Part shown: positions 1 to 8,398 of the stretch, piece by piece
Layout of the letters: each line of letters begins with the position of its first letter
Position numbering within the stretch: position 1 is the stretch's first letter
Source: Pseudomonadota bacterium
Lineage (GTDB): Bacteria; Pseudomonadota; Gammaproteobacteria; Burkholderiales; Burkholderiaceae_C
DNA length: 13,038 nucleotides
Assembly (NCBI GenBank): GCA_023390985.1
Contig: JAEWBU010000004.1
Location: 1 to 13,038 of the forward strand
Direction: 5' to 3'
The notes under the pieces: model-generated
Databases searched by the model: none
Told to the model about the DNA's origin: nothing
The model's input: only the letters and a program-made list of their open reading frames with translations
Made by a program: the position numbers and the translations under genes

Positions 1-341
1 TTGGCCAGGTCGCCCTTCTCGCTGACCTGCATGGCGCCCAGGATGGACAGGTTGATCTTGCCGCCGCGGATCATCGCGAAGCTGTCGTGGCTGCCGAAGA
101 TCGACGAGCCCTTGATGGTGGTGACGGTCTGCTTGCCGGCGTTGATCAGGTCGGCGTCGACTTCGTCTTCCGTCGGGAACGGGCCGATGCCCAGCATGCC
201 GTTCTCCGACTGCAGCCAGACTTCCTTGTCGCCGGTGAAGTTGGCCACCAGCGTCGGGATGCCGATGCCGAGGTTCACGTAAAAGCCGTCCTCGAGTTCC
301 TGCGCCGCGCGCGCGGCCATCTGGTCTTGGGTCCAGGGCAT
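1..341 (-). CDS. scoB: 3-oxoacid CoA-transferase subunit B, N-terminal part (cut by window edge)
   Basis: This is the beta subunit of the cytoplasmic succinyl-CoA:3-ketoacid (3-oxoacid) CoA-transferase, which moves CoA from succinyl-CoA to acetoacetate or a related oxoacid. About 113 residues are present; the remaining C-terminal part lies beyond base 1. The protein begins MPWTQDQMAARAAQELEDG and carries the family active-site signature LQSENGMLGIG, with the catalytic glutamate at about residue 46 (codon at 206-204). In this family that glutamate forms the enzyme-CoA thioester. The ATG at 341-339 is chosen because AAGGAG lies just upstream (347-352) and overlaps the TAA stop of scoA, leaving a 10-bp gap, so the two subunits are probably translationally coupled. 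Closely related acetate- or adipate-type CoA-transferases cannot be excluded on substrate, but the family call is firm. Confidence 0.95.
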   Translation of the reverse strand, partial: MPWTQDQMAARAAQELEDGFYVNLGIGIPTLVANFTGDKEVWLQSENGMLGIGPFPTEDEVDADLINAGKQTVTTIKGSSIFGSHDSFAMIRGGKINLSILGAMQVSEKGDLA

Positions 342-351
342 TTCTTACTCC

Positions 352-1050
352 TTAGGCGGGACGCGTGGTGCGCTTCTCGATGCGCTTCTCGGGCGTGGCA
401 TTGAGCACCAGGCGGTGCACGTAGATGCCGGGCAGGTGGATGTCGTCCGGAGCGAGCTCACCCACTTCGACGATCTTCTCCACTTCGACGATGCAGACCT
501 TGCCGGCCATCGCGCAGGCCGGGTTGAAGTTGCGCGCCGTGAGGTTGAAACGCAGGTTGCCGGATTTGTCGGCGACGGCGGCCTTCACCAGCGCGACGTC
601 GGGGACCAGCGAACGCTCCATGACGTACGTCTCGCCGTCGAACTCGCGCAGCTCCTTGCCTTCCGCGACCATGGTGCCGACACCGGTCCTGGTGAAGAAC
701 GCCGGGATGCCCGCGCCGCCGGCGCGCAGCTTCTCGGCCAGCGTGCCCTGCGGCGTGAATTCCAGCTGCAGTTCGCCGGCCAGGTACTGGCGCTCGAACT
801 CCTTGTTCTCGCCCACGTACGACGAAATCATCTTCCTGATCTGGCGCGTCGTGAGCAGCTTGCCCAGGCCGAAGTCGTCGACGCCCGCGTTGTTGGAGAT
901 GACGGTGAGGTCCTTCACCCCGCTGTCGCGCAGCGCGTCGATCAGCGCTTCGGGGATGCCGCACAGGCCGAAGCCGCCCACGGCCATCAGCTGGCCGCTG
1001 CGCACCACGCCGTCGAGCGCGGCCGCGGCGTTGGGATAGAGCTTGTTCAC
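352..1050 (-). CDS. scoA: 3-oxoacid CoA-transferase subunit A
   Basis: This is the alpha subunit of the heteromeric 3-oxoacid CoA-transferase, the partner of the downstream scoB and cytoplasmic. At 232 aa it has the normal family length. Near the N-terminus it has the CoA-transferase signature: DG, then a hydrophobic stretch, then GGFGLCGIPE (about residues 25-34). It also has the typical ISNNAG and FTRTGVGT segments. Translation appears to start at GTG (1050-1048), with GGAG at 1064-1061 giving a 10-nt spacing. The gene is first in the operon, and the 75-bp gap upstream is shared with a divergent PAS-LuxR regulator, making that regulator a natural candidate for controlling scoAB. The role is probably acetoacetate or 3-ketoacid activation; the exact substrate is inferred from the family. 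Confidence 0.95.
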   Translation of the reverse strand: MNKLYPNAAAALDGVVRSGQLMAVGGFGLCGIPEALIDALRDSGVKDLTVISNNAGVDDFGLGKLLTTRQIRKMISSYVGENKEFERQYLAGELQLEFTPQGTLAEKLRAGGAGIPAFFTRTGVGTMVAEGKELREFDGETYVMERSLVPDVALVKAAVADKSGNLRFNLTARNFNPACAMAGKVCIVEVEKIVEVGELAPDDIHLPGIYVHRLVLNATPEKRIEKRTTRPA

Positions 1051-1125
1051 GGGGGGTGGTCTCCAAAAAAACCGGGTTACGATACTACTTAATGCGCTAC
1101 GCAGTTACTCGTAAAGGTTAGCCCG
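1051..1125. promoter_or_regulatory. Divergent promoter/operator region, scoA and PAS-LuxR gene
   Basis: This 75-bp gap separates two divergent genes and is clearly less GC-rich than its surroundings. It holds a 6-bp inverted repeat, TTACGA (1077-1082) and TCGTAA (1109-1114), with a 26-bp spacer, and the same arms are also related as GTTAC direct repeats (1076-1080 and 1104-1108). A TAGTAT hexamer read on the minus strand (1087-1082) could be a -10 for scoA. AAAGG at 1113-1117 is a plausible ribosome site for the plus-strand gene. The inverted repeat is a possible operator for the divergent regulator, but arms of 6 bp can arise by chance. Confidence 0.35.
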
Positions 1126-1671
1126 ATGGACGTCGATTACCGCCTGGCATTCGACCTGGCGCCCATCGGCTTGTGCCTCTCGCGCAACCGTTCCATTGTC
1201 GATTGCAACCGGCAGCTTTGCGAGATGTTCGGCTTCTCGCGCGAGGTGCTCATCGGGCAGTCGTTCATGACGCTGTACCCGAGCGCGGACGAGTAGGAGC
1301 GCCTGGGCGCGCGCATGGCGCCCATCCTGAATGCGAAAGGCCACTACGCCGACGACCGCATCATGAAGCGAGCCAACGGCGAGGTGTTCTGGTGCCACGT
1401 GACGGGCCGCGCGCTCAACCGCGATTCGCCGCACGAGTCGGGCATCTGGTCGTTCGAGGACCTGAGCTCCCAGCGGCCGGTGAAGGCGGAGCTGACGGCG
1501 CGCGAGCGCGAAGTGGCGGCGCGGCTGCTGGACGGCATGACGTCCAAGGAGATCGGCAAGGCGCTGGCGATCAGCCATCGCACGGTGGAGATCTACCGGG
1601 CCCGCCTGATGCGCAAGTACAAGGCCAACACGACGGCCGACCTGGTGCACAAGCTGACGGCGGGGCAGTAA
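1126..1671 (+). pseudogene. PAS plus LuxR-type HTH regulator, interrupted by amber codon 57
   Basis: Read through a single TAG at 1294-1296, this frame encodes a 181-codon transcription factor. A PAS domain spans about residues 6-112: APIGLCLSRNRSIVDCNRQL, then after the stop MKRANGEVFWCHVTGRAL. A GerE/LuxR-type helix-turn-helix spans about 123-178 (LTAREREVAARLLDGM, then SKEIGKALAISHRTVEIYR). No receiver domain is present. The frame is intact on both sides of the TAG, with no frameshift, so this looks like a recent point lesion, a sequencing error or read-through. From memory, homologues carry an aromatic residue here (YPSADE-Y/F-ER), one base change from TAG. A downstream ATG at 1315 could give a 118-aa protein with half the PAS domain and a complete HTH; AGGAG at 1295-1299 is rather far away for it. 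The gene is divergent from scoAB and may regulate it. No tools were available to test read-through. Confidence 0.75.
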
Positions 1672-1677
1672 AAGAAT

Positions 1678-1766
1678 CCGTCATTCCCGCGGAGGCGGGA
1701 ATCCAGTGCGTCCGCTTTCGCGGCCTGCCGGGAAGCTCTGGATCCCCGCCTTCGCGGGGATGACGG
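1678..1766. repeat. Intergenic multi-hairpin palindromic repeat, copy 1
   Basis: This 89-bp element is made of three hairpins. The left one has an 8-bp stem (ATTCCCGC / GCGGGAAT, 4-nt loop). The central one is GTCCGC / GCGGCC-like. The right one has an 8-bp stem (ATCCCCGC / GCGGGGAT). The outer ends CCGTCAT and ATGACGG also pair. It fills the convergent gap between the PAS-LuxR gene (ends 1671) and dedA (ends 1773), so it may act as a bidirectional terminator or transcript stabiliser. It belongs to the REP-like GTCATTCCCGC palindromes common in betaproteobacterial genomes. A second copy at 4296-4383 carries the central segment in the reverse orientation. Confidence 0.9.
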
Positions 1767-1772
1767 GAGTTG

Positions 1773-2426
1773 TCAGGCCAGCCGCGTGCCCGCGGAGCGC
1801 CTGGCCTTCCACGCGCCCGCCAGCACGATCAGGCCGGGGATCAGGATCATCGCCCAGATGATCTTGTCGAGATTGGCCTTCACCCACGGCAGCCCGCCGA
1901 GGAAATAGCCGGCGGTGACGATGCCGACCACCCAGATCACCGCGCCCACCACGTTGTACGAAGTGAACTTGGTGCGCGTCATCTCGGCCACGCCCGCCAC
2001 GAACGGCGCGAAGGTGCGCAGGAAGGGCGCGAAGCGGGCGATGATGATGGTGATGCCGCCGTACTTCTCGTAGTACGCGTGGGCCTGGTCGAAGGCCCGC
2101 CGGTTGAAGAACCGCGACTGCTCCCACTGGAACACCTTGGGTCCGAACCAGCGGCCGATCATGTAGTTGGACTGGTCGCCCAGGATGGCCGCGGCCAGCA
2201 GCACCGCGCAGGTGGTGGTGTAGTCCATGAAGCCCAGGCCGGCCAGCGCGCCGGCCACGAACAGCAGCGAGTCGCCCGGCAGGAAGGGCATCACCACCAC
2301 GCCGGTCTCGACGAAGACGATGATGAACAGCAGCGCGTACACCCAGGCGCCGTGCATGCGCACGAAGGTTTCCAGGTGCACGTCGACGTGCAGGATGAAA
2401 TCGATCAGGAAGGCGACGAGGTCCAT
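1773..2426 (-). CDS. DedA family (SNARE-associated/VTT domain) membrane protein
   Basis: This is a 217-aa integral inner-membrane protein of the DedA/VTT family. Members are implicated in membrane homeostasis, proton-motive-force maintenance and, in recent work, lipid scrambling or undecaprenyl-phosphate recycling. Visible family marks are E40 in the first hydrophobic hairpin, the re-entrant motif PFLPGDSLLFVAGALAG (about 47-63), GDQSNYMIGRWFG (83-95) and the conserved arginine segment ARFAPFLRTFAPFVAG (R131, R137). Two further hydrophobic helices close the C-terminus. The start at 2426 gives the normal length, although the frame stays open far upstream as a mutL shadow. No good Shine-Dalgarno site is visible; GATAAT lies 9 nt upstream of the ATG. 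The gene is divergent from mutL across 39 bp. Which DedA paralogue this is cannot be told. Confidence 0.93.
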   Translation of the reverse strand: MDLVAFLIDFILHVDVHLETFVRMHGAWVYALLFIIVFVETGVVVMPFLPGDSLLFVAGALAGLGFMDYTTTCAVLLAAAILGDQSNYMIGRWFGPKVFQWEQSRFFNRRAFDQAHAYYEKYGGITIIIARFAPFLRTFAPFVAGVAEMTRTKFTSYNVVGAVIWVVGIVTAGYFLGGLPWVKANLDKIIWAMILIPGLIVLAGAWKARRSAGTRLA

Positions 2427-2465
2427 GAGGGCGGGATTATCGGGGGGCCACCTAGAATCGCGGGC
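2427..2465. promoter_or_regulatory. Compact divergent promoter region, dedA and mutL
   Basis: These 39 bp must serve both starts. On the minus strand GATAAT (2441-2436) ends 9 nt before the dedA ATG. On the plus strand TAGAAT (2453-2458) ends 7 nt before the mutL GTG. Both match the sigma-70 -10 hexamer at 5 of 6 (GATAAT) and 4-5 of 6 (TAGAAT). I see no -35 match at 17 bp for either. Initiation from these would give a leader of 0-3 nt. Confidence 0.45.
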
Positions 2466-4292
<1,827 letters not shown>

Positions 4293-4295
4293 ATC

Positions 4296-4383
4296 CCGTC
4301 ATTCCCGCGCAGGCGGGAATCCAGAGCTTCCGGCAGTCCGCGAAGGCGGACGCACTGGATCCCCGCCTCCGCGGGGATGACCG
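4296..4383. repeat. Intergenic multi-hairpin palindromic repeat, copy 2 (inverted)
   Basis: This 88-bp element is the second copy of the repeat at 1678-1766. Its outer hairpins are ATTCCCGC / GCGGGAAT on the left and ATCCCCGC / GCGGGGAT on the right, and the central hairpin is GTCCGC / GCGGAC. The central segment (about 4325-4354) is close to the reverse complement of the copy-1 centre. It lies in the convergent gap between mutL (ends 4292) and the ABC-2 permease (ends 4387), 3 bp from the latter's stop, which fits a bidirectional terminator. Together the two copies form an inverted pair around dedA-mutL. Confidence 0.9.
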
Positions 4384-4386
4384 GTA

Positions 4387-5511
4387 TCAGTCGACGGTTT
4401 GCCTGTACCGAAGCAGTGCGACTGCTCCGGCGACAAGCATGAACGCCGCGATCGGCCACAGCTGCCCCGCGATCTCCAGCGCGCCGTTTCCCTTCAGCAT
4501 GATCCCGCGCACGATGCGCAGGAAATGCGTCAGCGGCAGGACCTCGCCGATCGCCTGCGCCCAGCCCGGCATGCCGCGGAACGGGAACATGAATCCCGTC
4601 AGAAGCATCGACGGCAGGAAGAAGAAGAACGTCAGCTGCATCGCCTGCAGCTGGTTGCGGGCGATGGTCGAGAAGGTGAAGCCGATCGCCAGGTTCGCCG
4701 CGATGAACACCACCAGCACCGCCGACAGCAGCAGCAGGCTGCCGCGCATCGGCACGTCGAACAGCAGCGCCGCCGCGACCAGGATGACCGCCACCTGCAC
4801 GTAGCCGATCAGGATGTAGGGCGCGATCTTGCCCAGCATCACCTCGATGGGCAGGGCCGGCGTGGCGAGCAGCGCCTCCATGGTTCCGCGCTCGCGCTCG
4901 CGGGTCATGGCCAGCGCCGTCATCATCACCATCGTCATCGTGAGCACCACGCCGATCAGGCCCGGCACCACGTTGTAGCTGGACAGGCCCTCGGGGTTGT
5001 AGCGGCGCTGCACGCGCACCTCCACCGGATCGGCCGCGGTGCGGATCGCCGACAGCGACCCCTGCAGCTGCCGCCCGATCGCCTGCCGCGCCACGCCCTG
5101 CACGGCGGCGAGCGCATTGCCGGTCGCCGCGGGATCGGTGGCGTCGGCGGCCAGCAGCAGCACCGGCTGTTCGCCGCGCAGCAGCCGGCGGGAGAAGTCG
5201 GTCGGAACCACCAATGCGAACTGCACCTCGCCGCGATCGAGCAGGCCGTCGGCCTCGGCCTCGGTGGCATCGGGGCGCACCACCTTGAAGTAGCGCGAGT
5301 TCTGCAGGCCGGCCACGAAGGCGCGGCTGAACTCCGAGGGCGCGGCGTCCACCACGGCCAGCGGCAGCCCGCGCGGATCGGCGTTGATCGCGAAGCCGAA
5401 CAGCACCAGCTGGAGGATGGGCACGCCGACCATCATCCCGAACGTGAGGCGGTCGCGGCGCACCTGGCGCAGTTCCTTCACCAGGATGGCGAGCAGGCGG
5501 CGCCAGCTCAT
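4387..5511 (-). CDS. ABC-2 type exporter permease
   Basis: This is the 374-aa membrane subunit of the ABC exporter encoded by the operon 4387-7432. The topology is typical of the ABC2_membrane_3 family (YhhJ/YbhR/YbhS-like). A cytoplasmic N-terminus (MSWRRLLAILVKELRQVRRD) leads to a first membrane helix at about 25-43, followed by a large extracytoplasmic domain at about 45-175. Five more hydrophobic segments follow, including GLIGVVLTMTMVMMTALAMT and LTFFFFLPSMLLTGFMFPF. The cytoplasmic turn RERERGTMEALLATP is a hallmark of the family. The ATG overlaps the stop of the ATPase gene by 4 bp, indicating coupled translation. Only one permease gene is present, so a homodimer is the simplest model. 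The substrate is unknown; relatives export hydrophobic compounds or cations. Confidence 0.93.
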   Translation of the reverse strand: MSWRRLLAILVKELRQVRRDRLTFGMMVGVPILQLVLFGFAINADPRGLPLAVVDAAPSEFSRAFVAGLQNSRYFKVVRPDATEAEADGLLDRGEVQFALVVPTDFSRRLLRGEQPVLLLAADATDPAATGNALAAVQGVARQAIGRQLQGSLSAIRTAADPVEVRVQRRYNPEGLSSYNVVPGLIGVVLTMTMVMMTALAMTRERERGTMEALLATPALPIEVMLGKIAPYILIGYVQVAVILVAAALLFDVPMRGSLLLLSAVLVVFIAANLAIGFTFSTIARNQLQAMQLTFFFFLPSMLLTGFMFPFRGMPGWAQAIGEVLPLTHFLRIVRGIMLKGNGALEIAGQLWPIAAFMLVAGAVALLRYRQTVD

Positions 5512-6452
5512 GGCGTGGCCTCGGCGAAGTTGTCGCGGGCCTGCTGCATCAGGCTGATGAAGACGTCCTCCAGGCCGGGATCGATCGCTTCGGCGCGCAG
5601 CGCCGAGAACTCGGGCGCCGCGAGCGCGCGTCGCAGCGCCTCGCCATCGCGACCGCTCACGTGCAGCGAGTTGCCGAACGGCGCGACCGTCAGCACGCCG
5701 GGCGCGCGGCGCAGTTCCCCGGCGGCGGCGATGAGGTCGGGCCCCGTCACCGCCAGCGTGGACAGCCCCGCCTCCGCGATCACCTCGTCCACCGTGCCGC
5801 GCGCGAGCAGCCGGCCGTACGCGATGTAGGCCAGCTCGTGGCAGCGCTCGGCCTCGTCCATGTAGTGCGTGGACACCAGCACCGTCATGCCGCCGCCGGC
5901 CAGCTGATGGATGTGGTCCCAGAACTCGCGCCGGGCCGCGGGATCGACGCCGGCCGTGGGCTCGTCCAGCAGCAGCAGCTTCGGGTCGTGGATCAGGCAG
6001 GCGGCCAGCGCGAGGCGCTGCTTCCAGCCGCCGGAGAGCGCGCCCGCGAGCTGCGCGCGGCGGCCCGCGAGACCCAGTTGCTCGATCGAGCGCCCCACCC
6101 GCTCGCGGCGGTCCGCCACCGCGTACACGCGCGCGACGAAGTCCAGGTTCTCCTCGATGCTCAGGTCCTCGTAGAGCGAGAACTTCTGCGTCATGTAGCC
6201 CACCTCGCGCTTGATCAGCGCGGCCTGCGTGCGGATGTCCCAGCCCAGGCAGGTGCCCTCGCCTTCATCGGGCCGCAGCAGCCCGCAGATCATGCGGATG
6301 GTCGTGGTCTTGCCGCTGCCGTTGGGGCCGAGGAAGCCGTGGATGCGGCCGCGCGAGACCTGCAGGTCCACGTGGTCCACCACCGCGCGGCCGCCGTAGC
6401 GCTTGGTGAGGCCGCGGACGTCGATGACCGGGTCGGCCGCGTCGAGCTTCAT
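5508..6452 (-). CDS. ABC transporter ATP-binding protein (ABC-2 exporter)
   Basis: This 314-aa cytoplasmic ATPase energises the exporter. All nucleotide-binding motifs are intact: Walker A GPNGSGKT (42-49), Q-loop Q89 in GYMTQKFSLYEDLS, signature LSGGWKQR (139-146), Walker B LLLLDE (159-164) and H-loop H196 in STHYMDEAERC. The LSGGWKQRLALA signature and YMTQ Q-loop resemble the YbhF/YhiH (RbbA) drug-efflux group, but here there is one ATPase domain rather than two fused ones. The C-terminal 100 residues form the accessory region usual for ABC-2 ATPases. The ATG overlaps the stop of the upstream adaptor gene by 4 bp (ATGA), and its own stop overlaps the permease start in the same way. Confidence 0.95.
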   Translation of the reverse strand: MKLDAADPVIDVRGLTKRYGGRAVVDHVDLQVSRGRIHGFLGPNGSGKTTTIRMICGLLRPDEGEGTCLGWDIRTQAALIKREVGYMTQKFSLYEDLSIEENLDFVARVYAVADRRERVGRSIEQLGLAGRRAQLAGALSGGWKQRLALAACLIHDPKLLLLDEPTAGVDPAARREFWDHIHQLAGGGMTVLVSTHYMDEAERCHELAYIAYGRLLARGTVDEVIAEAGLSTLAVTGPDLIAAAGELRRAPGVLTVAPFGNSLHVSGRDGEALRRALAAPEFSALRAEAIDPGLEDVFISLMQQARDNFAEATP

Positions 6453-7432
6453 GGCGCGGGCGGAGCGCCCAGGCGTACCTCGAGCGGCTGGCCCACGCGC
6501 AGCGGCGCACGCTTCGCGTCGTCGGGCCGCGCCTCGACCATCACCACCAGCTTGTCGCGCTGGTCACGGCTGTAGATCACCGGCGCCGTGTACTCGATCT
6601 CGGGCGAGAGGAAGCTGATGCGCGCGGGCACCGGCGCGCCGCAGCCGTCGCACGACAGCTGCACCGGCTGGCCCAGCCGCAGGCCGCCCGCGACCGATTG
6701 CGGGACGAAGAAGCGCGCCTTGATGTTGCCGGGCGGCAGCAGCGTGATCACCGGGCTGCCCGCGGGCACCCATTCGCCTTCGCGGAAAAGCACGTCGAAC
6801 ACGGTCCCGGCCACCGGCACCGTGCGCGTCTTCTGCTCGACGCGCCACCCGGCCTGTTCCGCCTGGGCCTCGGCGGCTTCCAGCTCCTGCTGGGCCGCGG
6901 CCACCTGGTTCTCGCGCGCGCCCTGCTTTCCCTGCCTCAGGTTGGCCGCGAGTTCGTCGACGCGGGCGCGGTCGCGCTGCACGGTCGCGCGCTGTTCATC
7001 GAGGCGGGAGGGCGACACGAACTGGTCGCGCACCAGGCGCTGGGTGCGCTCGAGGTCCGCGGTGGACGCGGCCAGCGCGGCCCGGGCCTGGTCCAGCTGG
7101 GCTTGCAGCGCGCGAATCTCGTCGGGGCGGCGGCCCGCTTGCAGATCAGCCAACTGGCGTCGCGCCTGTTCCACACGATGGCGGGATTCTTCCTGGCCGG
7201 CACGCTCGCTCTCCTGCTCGAGCGTGAACGCTGCCGCGCCGGCGGCGACTTGCTGGCCCCGCTGCAGGTACAACTTGGCCAACTGCCCGGCCAGCGGCGA
7301 CGATAGGCGCACGTAGTCCGCTTCCACGTAACCGAGCGCGACATCCTGGGTGCGCTGGCTGCATGCGGCGAGCAGCAGCAGCAGCGCACCAGCGAAGTGC
7401 ACTCGAAGGAGCGCTCGCGATGAGCCGGCCAT
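6449..7432 (-). CDS. HlyD-like periplasmic adaptor, predicted lipoprotein
   Basis: This 327-aa membrane-fusion protein would bridge the exporter to the outer membrane. A signal peptide with a lipobox ends LLLLAAC, giving lipidation at Cys24; Ser at +2 leaves the final membrane uncertain. A first biotinyl-lipoyl half (GYVEADYVRLSSPLAGQL) is followed by a long Ala/Gln/Arg-rich helical hairpin (about 70-195) likely to form a coiled coil. The second lipoyl half (VPVAGTVFDVLFREGEWVPAG) and a beta-barrel region come next. A CxxC pair occurs in LSCDGCGAPV; I recall a similar CDGC in YbhG-like adaptors. It is first in the three-gene operon. Read with the ATPase and single permease, the set resembles yhiI-rbbA-yhhJ/ybhGFSR efflux operons. 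The start has no good ribosome site; CATAGT lies 6 nt upstream. Confidence 0.92.
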   Translation of the reverse strand: MAGSSRALLRVHFAGALLLLLAACSQRTQDVALGYVEADYVRLSSPLAGQLAKLYLQRGQQVAAGAAAFTLEQESERAGQEESRHRVEQARRQLADLQAGRRPDEIRALQAQLDQARAALAASTADLERTQRLVRDQFVSPSRLDEQRATVQRDRARVDELAANLRQGKQGARENQVAAAQQELEAAEAQAEQAGWRVEQKTRTVPVAGTVFDVLFREGEWVPAGSPVITLLPPGNIKARFFVPQSVAGGLRLGQPVQLSCDGCGAPVPARISFLSPEIEYTAPVIYSRDQRDKLVVMVEARPDDAKRAPLRVGQPLEVRLGAPPAP

Positions 7433-7499
7433 CCATTTACTATGCGCCAGCCTCGCGGCAAGGAACTACCAGGACGCCGAAACACTCTGCAATCTCCTG
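7433..7499. promoter_or_regulatory. Divergent promoter region, exporter operon and lipoprotein hydrolase
   Basis: These 67 bp separate the adaptor start (7432, minus) from the hydrolase start (7500, plus). On the minus strand CATAGT (7444-7439) ends 6 nt before the adaptor ATG. On the plus strand TGCAAT (7488-7493) ends 6 nt before the hydrolase ATG. Neither has a visible -35 at 17 bp, and no strong Shine-Dalgarno site is present for either gene. The calls rest on hexamer resemblance and on the same spacing seen elsewhere in the window. Confidence 0.3.
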
Positions 7500-8345
7500 A
7501 TGACCCGCCGAATCCTCGTCGCCTTTTCCGTCGTGCTCAGCATCCTGCTGAGCTTCGGTTGCGCCTCGCTCGACGAGAAGCAGCGCGAATGGATCTTCCA
7601 GCCGAGCGACCGCGCATGGGGCGGCAGCGCCAGCTACGCCGAGGGCATGGAAGACGTCTGGATCGAGTTCAAGTCCAAGGCCACCGGCGAGAAAGCGAAG
7701 CTGCATGGGCTCTGGCTGGAAGCCGACGAGCCGGGGCCGAACACACCGATCCTGCTGTACCTGCATGGCGCACGCTGGAACGTGTCGGGCTCCGCCGGCC
7801 GCATGCGACGCATGCAGGACATGGGCTTCGCGGTCCTGGGCATCGACTACCGCGGCTTCGGCAAGAGCAGCCCCGGCCTGCCCTCGGAAACCACGGCCTA
7901 CGAAGACGCGCGCCGCGCCTGGGCCTGGCTGGCCGAGCGCTACCCCGACCGGCCGCGCTACGTGTTCGGCCATTCGCTGGGCGGCGCCATCGCCATCGAC
8001 CTGGCGTCCAACGTCGACGACGAACAGGGCACCATCGTCGAGGGCACGTTCACTTCCATCCCCGACGTGGCCAGCACCTTCAAGTGGGGCTGGCTGCCGA
8101 TCGGCCCGCTGATCACGCAGCGCTTCGACTCGCTCGACAAGGTGGCCAGGATCGGCTCGCCGCTGCTGGTGGTGCACGGCGCCAACGACACGCTGATCCG
8201 CTCCGAGCTCGGCTTGCGCCTGTTCGAGGCCGCCACGGGCAAGAAGGATTTCCTGCTGGTGGAGGGCGGCTCGCACCACAGCACGATGGTGGTGGGCCAG
8301 GCCCGCTACCGCGAAGCCATCCGCCAGCTGTTCAGCCTGCGCTGA
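7500..8345 (+). CDS. Alpha/beta hydrolase, predicted lipoprotein
   Basis: This is a 281-aa alpha/beta-fold hydrolase of unknown substrate. A short signal peptide (MTRRILVAFSVVLSILL) ends in a lipobox, SFGC, with Cys21 as the likely lipidation site, so it should work on the periplasmic face of a membrane. The catalytic triad is readable: Ser159 in the nucleophile elbow GHSLGG, Asp230 in VVHGANDTLI and His259 (or 260) in GGSHHS. The oxyanion region is LYLHGARWN, and GIDYRGFGKSSP matches the BEM46/ABHD13-like branch. Although the frame is open from 7350, the ATG at 7500 places the signal peptide correctly. The gene is divergent from the exporter operon, whose adaptor is also a predicted lipoprotein, and 53 bp upstream of miaA. 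A functional link to either is not shown. Confidence 0.9.
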   Translation: MTRRILVAFSVVLSILLSFGCASLDEKQREWIFQPSDRAWGGSASYAEGMEDVWIEFKSKATGEKAKLHGLWLEADEPGPNTPILLYLHGARWNVSGSAGRMRRMQDMGFAVLGIDYRGFGKSSPGLPSETTAYEDARRAWAWLAERYPDRPRYVFGHSLGGAIAIDLASNVDDEQGTIVEGTFTSIPDVASTFKWGWLPIGPLITQRFDSLDKVARIGSPLLVVHGANDTLIRSELGLRLFEAATGKKDFLLVEGGSHHSTMVVGQARYREAIRQLFSLR

Positions 8346-8384
8346 GAGCCGCGCGCGGCGGCACGCTCGGCGGCGCGGTTCTGC

Positions 8385-8398
8385 TAGGCTCGCGCGCG
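8385..8398 (+). promoter_or_regulatory. Candidate -10 element immediately upstream of miaA
   Basis: TAGGCT (8385-8390) ends 8 nt before the miaA ATG, in a 53-bp gap after the hydrolase. No ribosome site is visible between it and the start. The spacing matches that seen for mutL, the GNAT gene and the FtsX-like permease, which is the main reason to list it. The hexamer by itself is a weak match. Confidence 0.3.

Noticed and set aside
1105..1650. 181-codon minus-strand frame opposite the interrupted PAS-LuxR gene
   Set aside because: The plus strand shows clear PAS and HTH motifs; the minus frame shows none and is a mirror artefact, although it has no stop itself.
1678..1766. Possible CRISPR or insertion-sequence terminal repeats
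   Set aside because: Only two distant copies exist, with no spacer array, no cas genes and no transposase between them; the content between them is dedA and mutL.
1770..2465. Upstream extension of the mutL frame over dedA
   Set aside because: It is antisense to dedA, rich in His/Asp/Arg and has no MutL homology. MutL homology begins right after the GTG at 2466.
4399..5829. 476-codon plus-strand frame opposite the exporter genes
   Set aside because: His/Gln/Arg-rich composition with no motifs, exactly opposite two well-supported ABC genes; a shadow frame.
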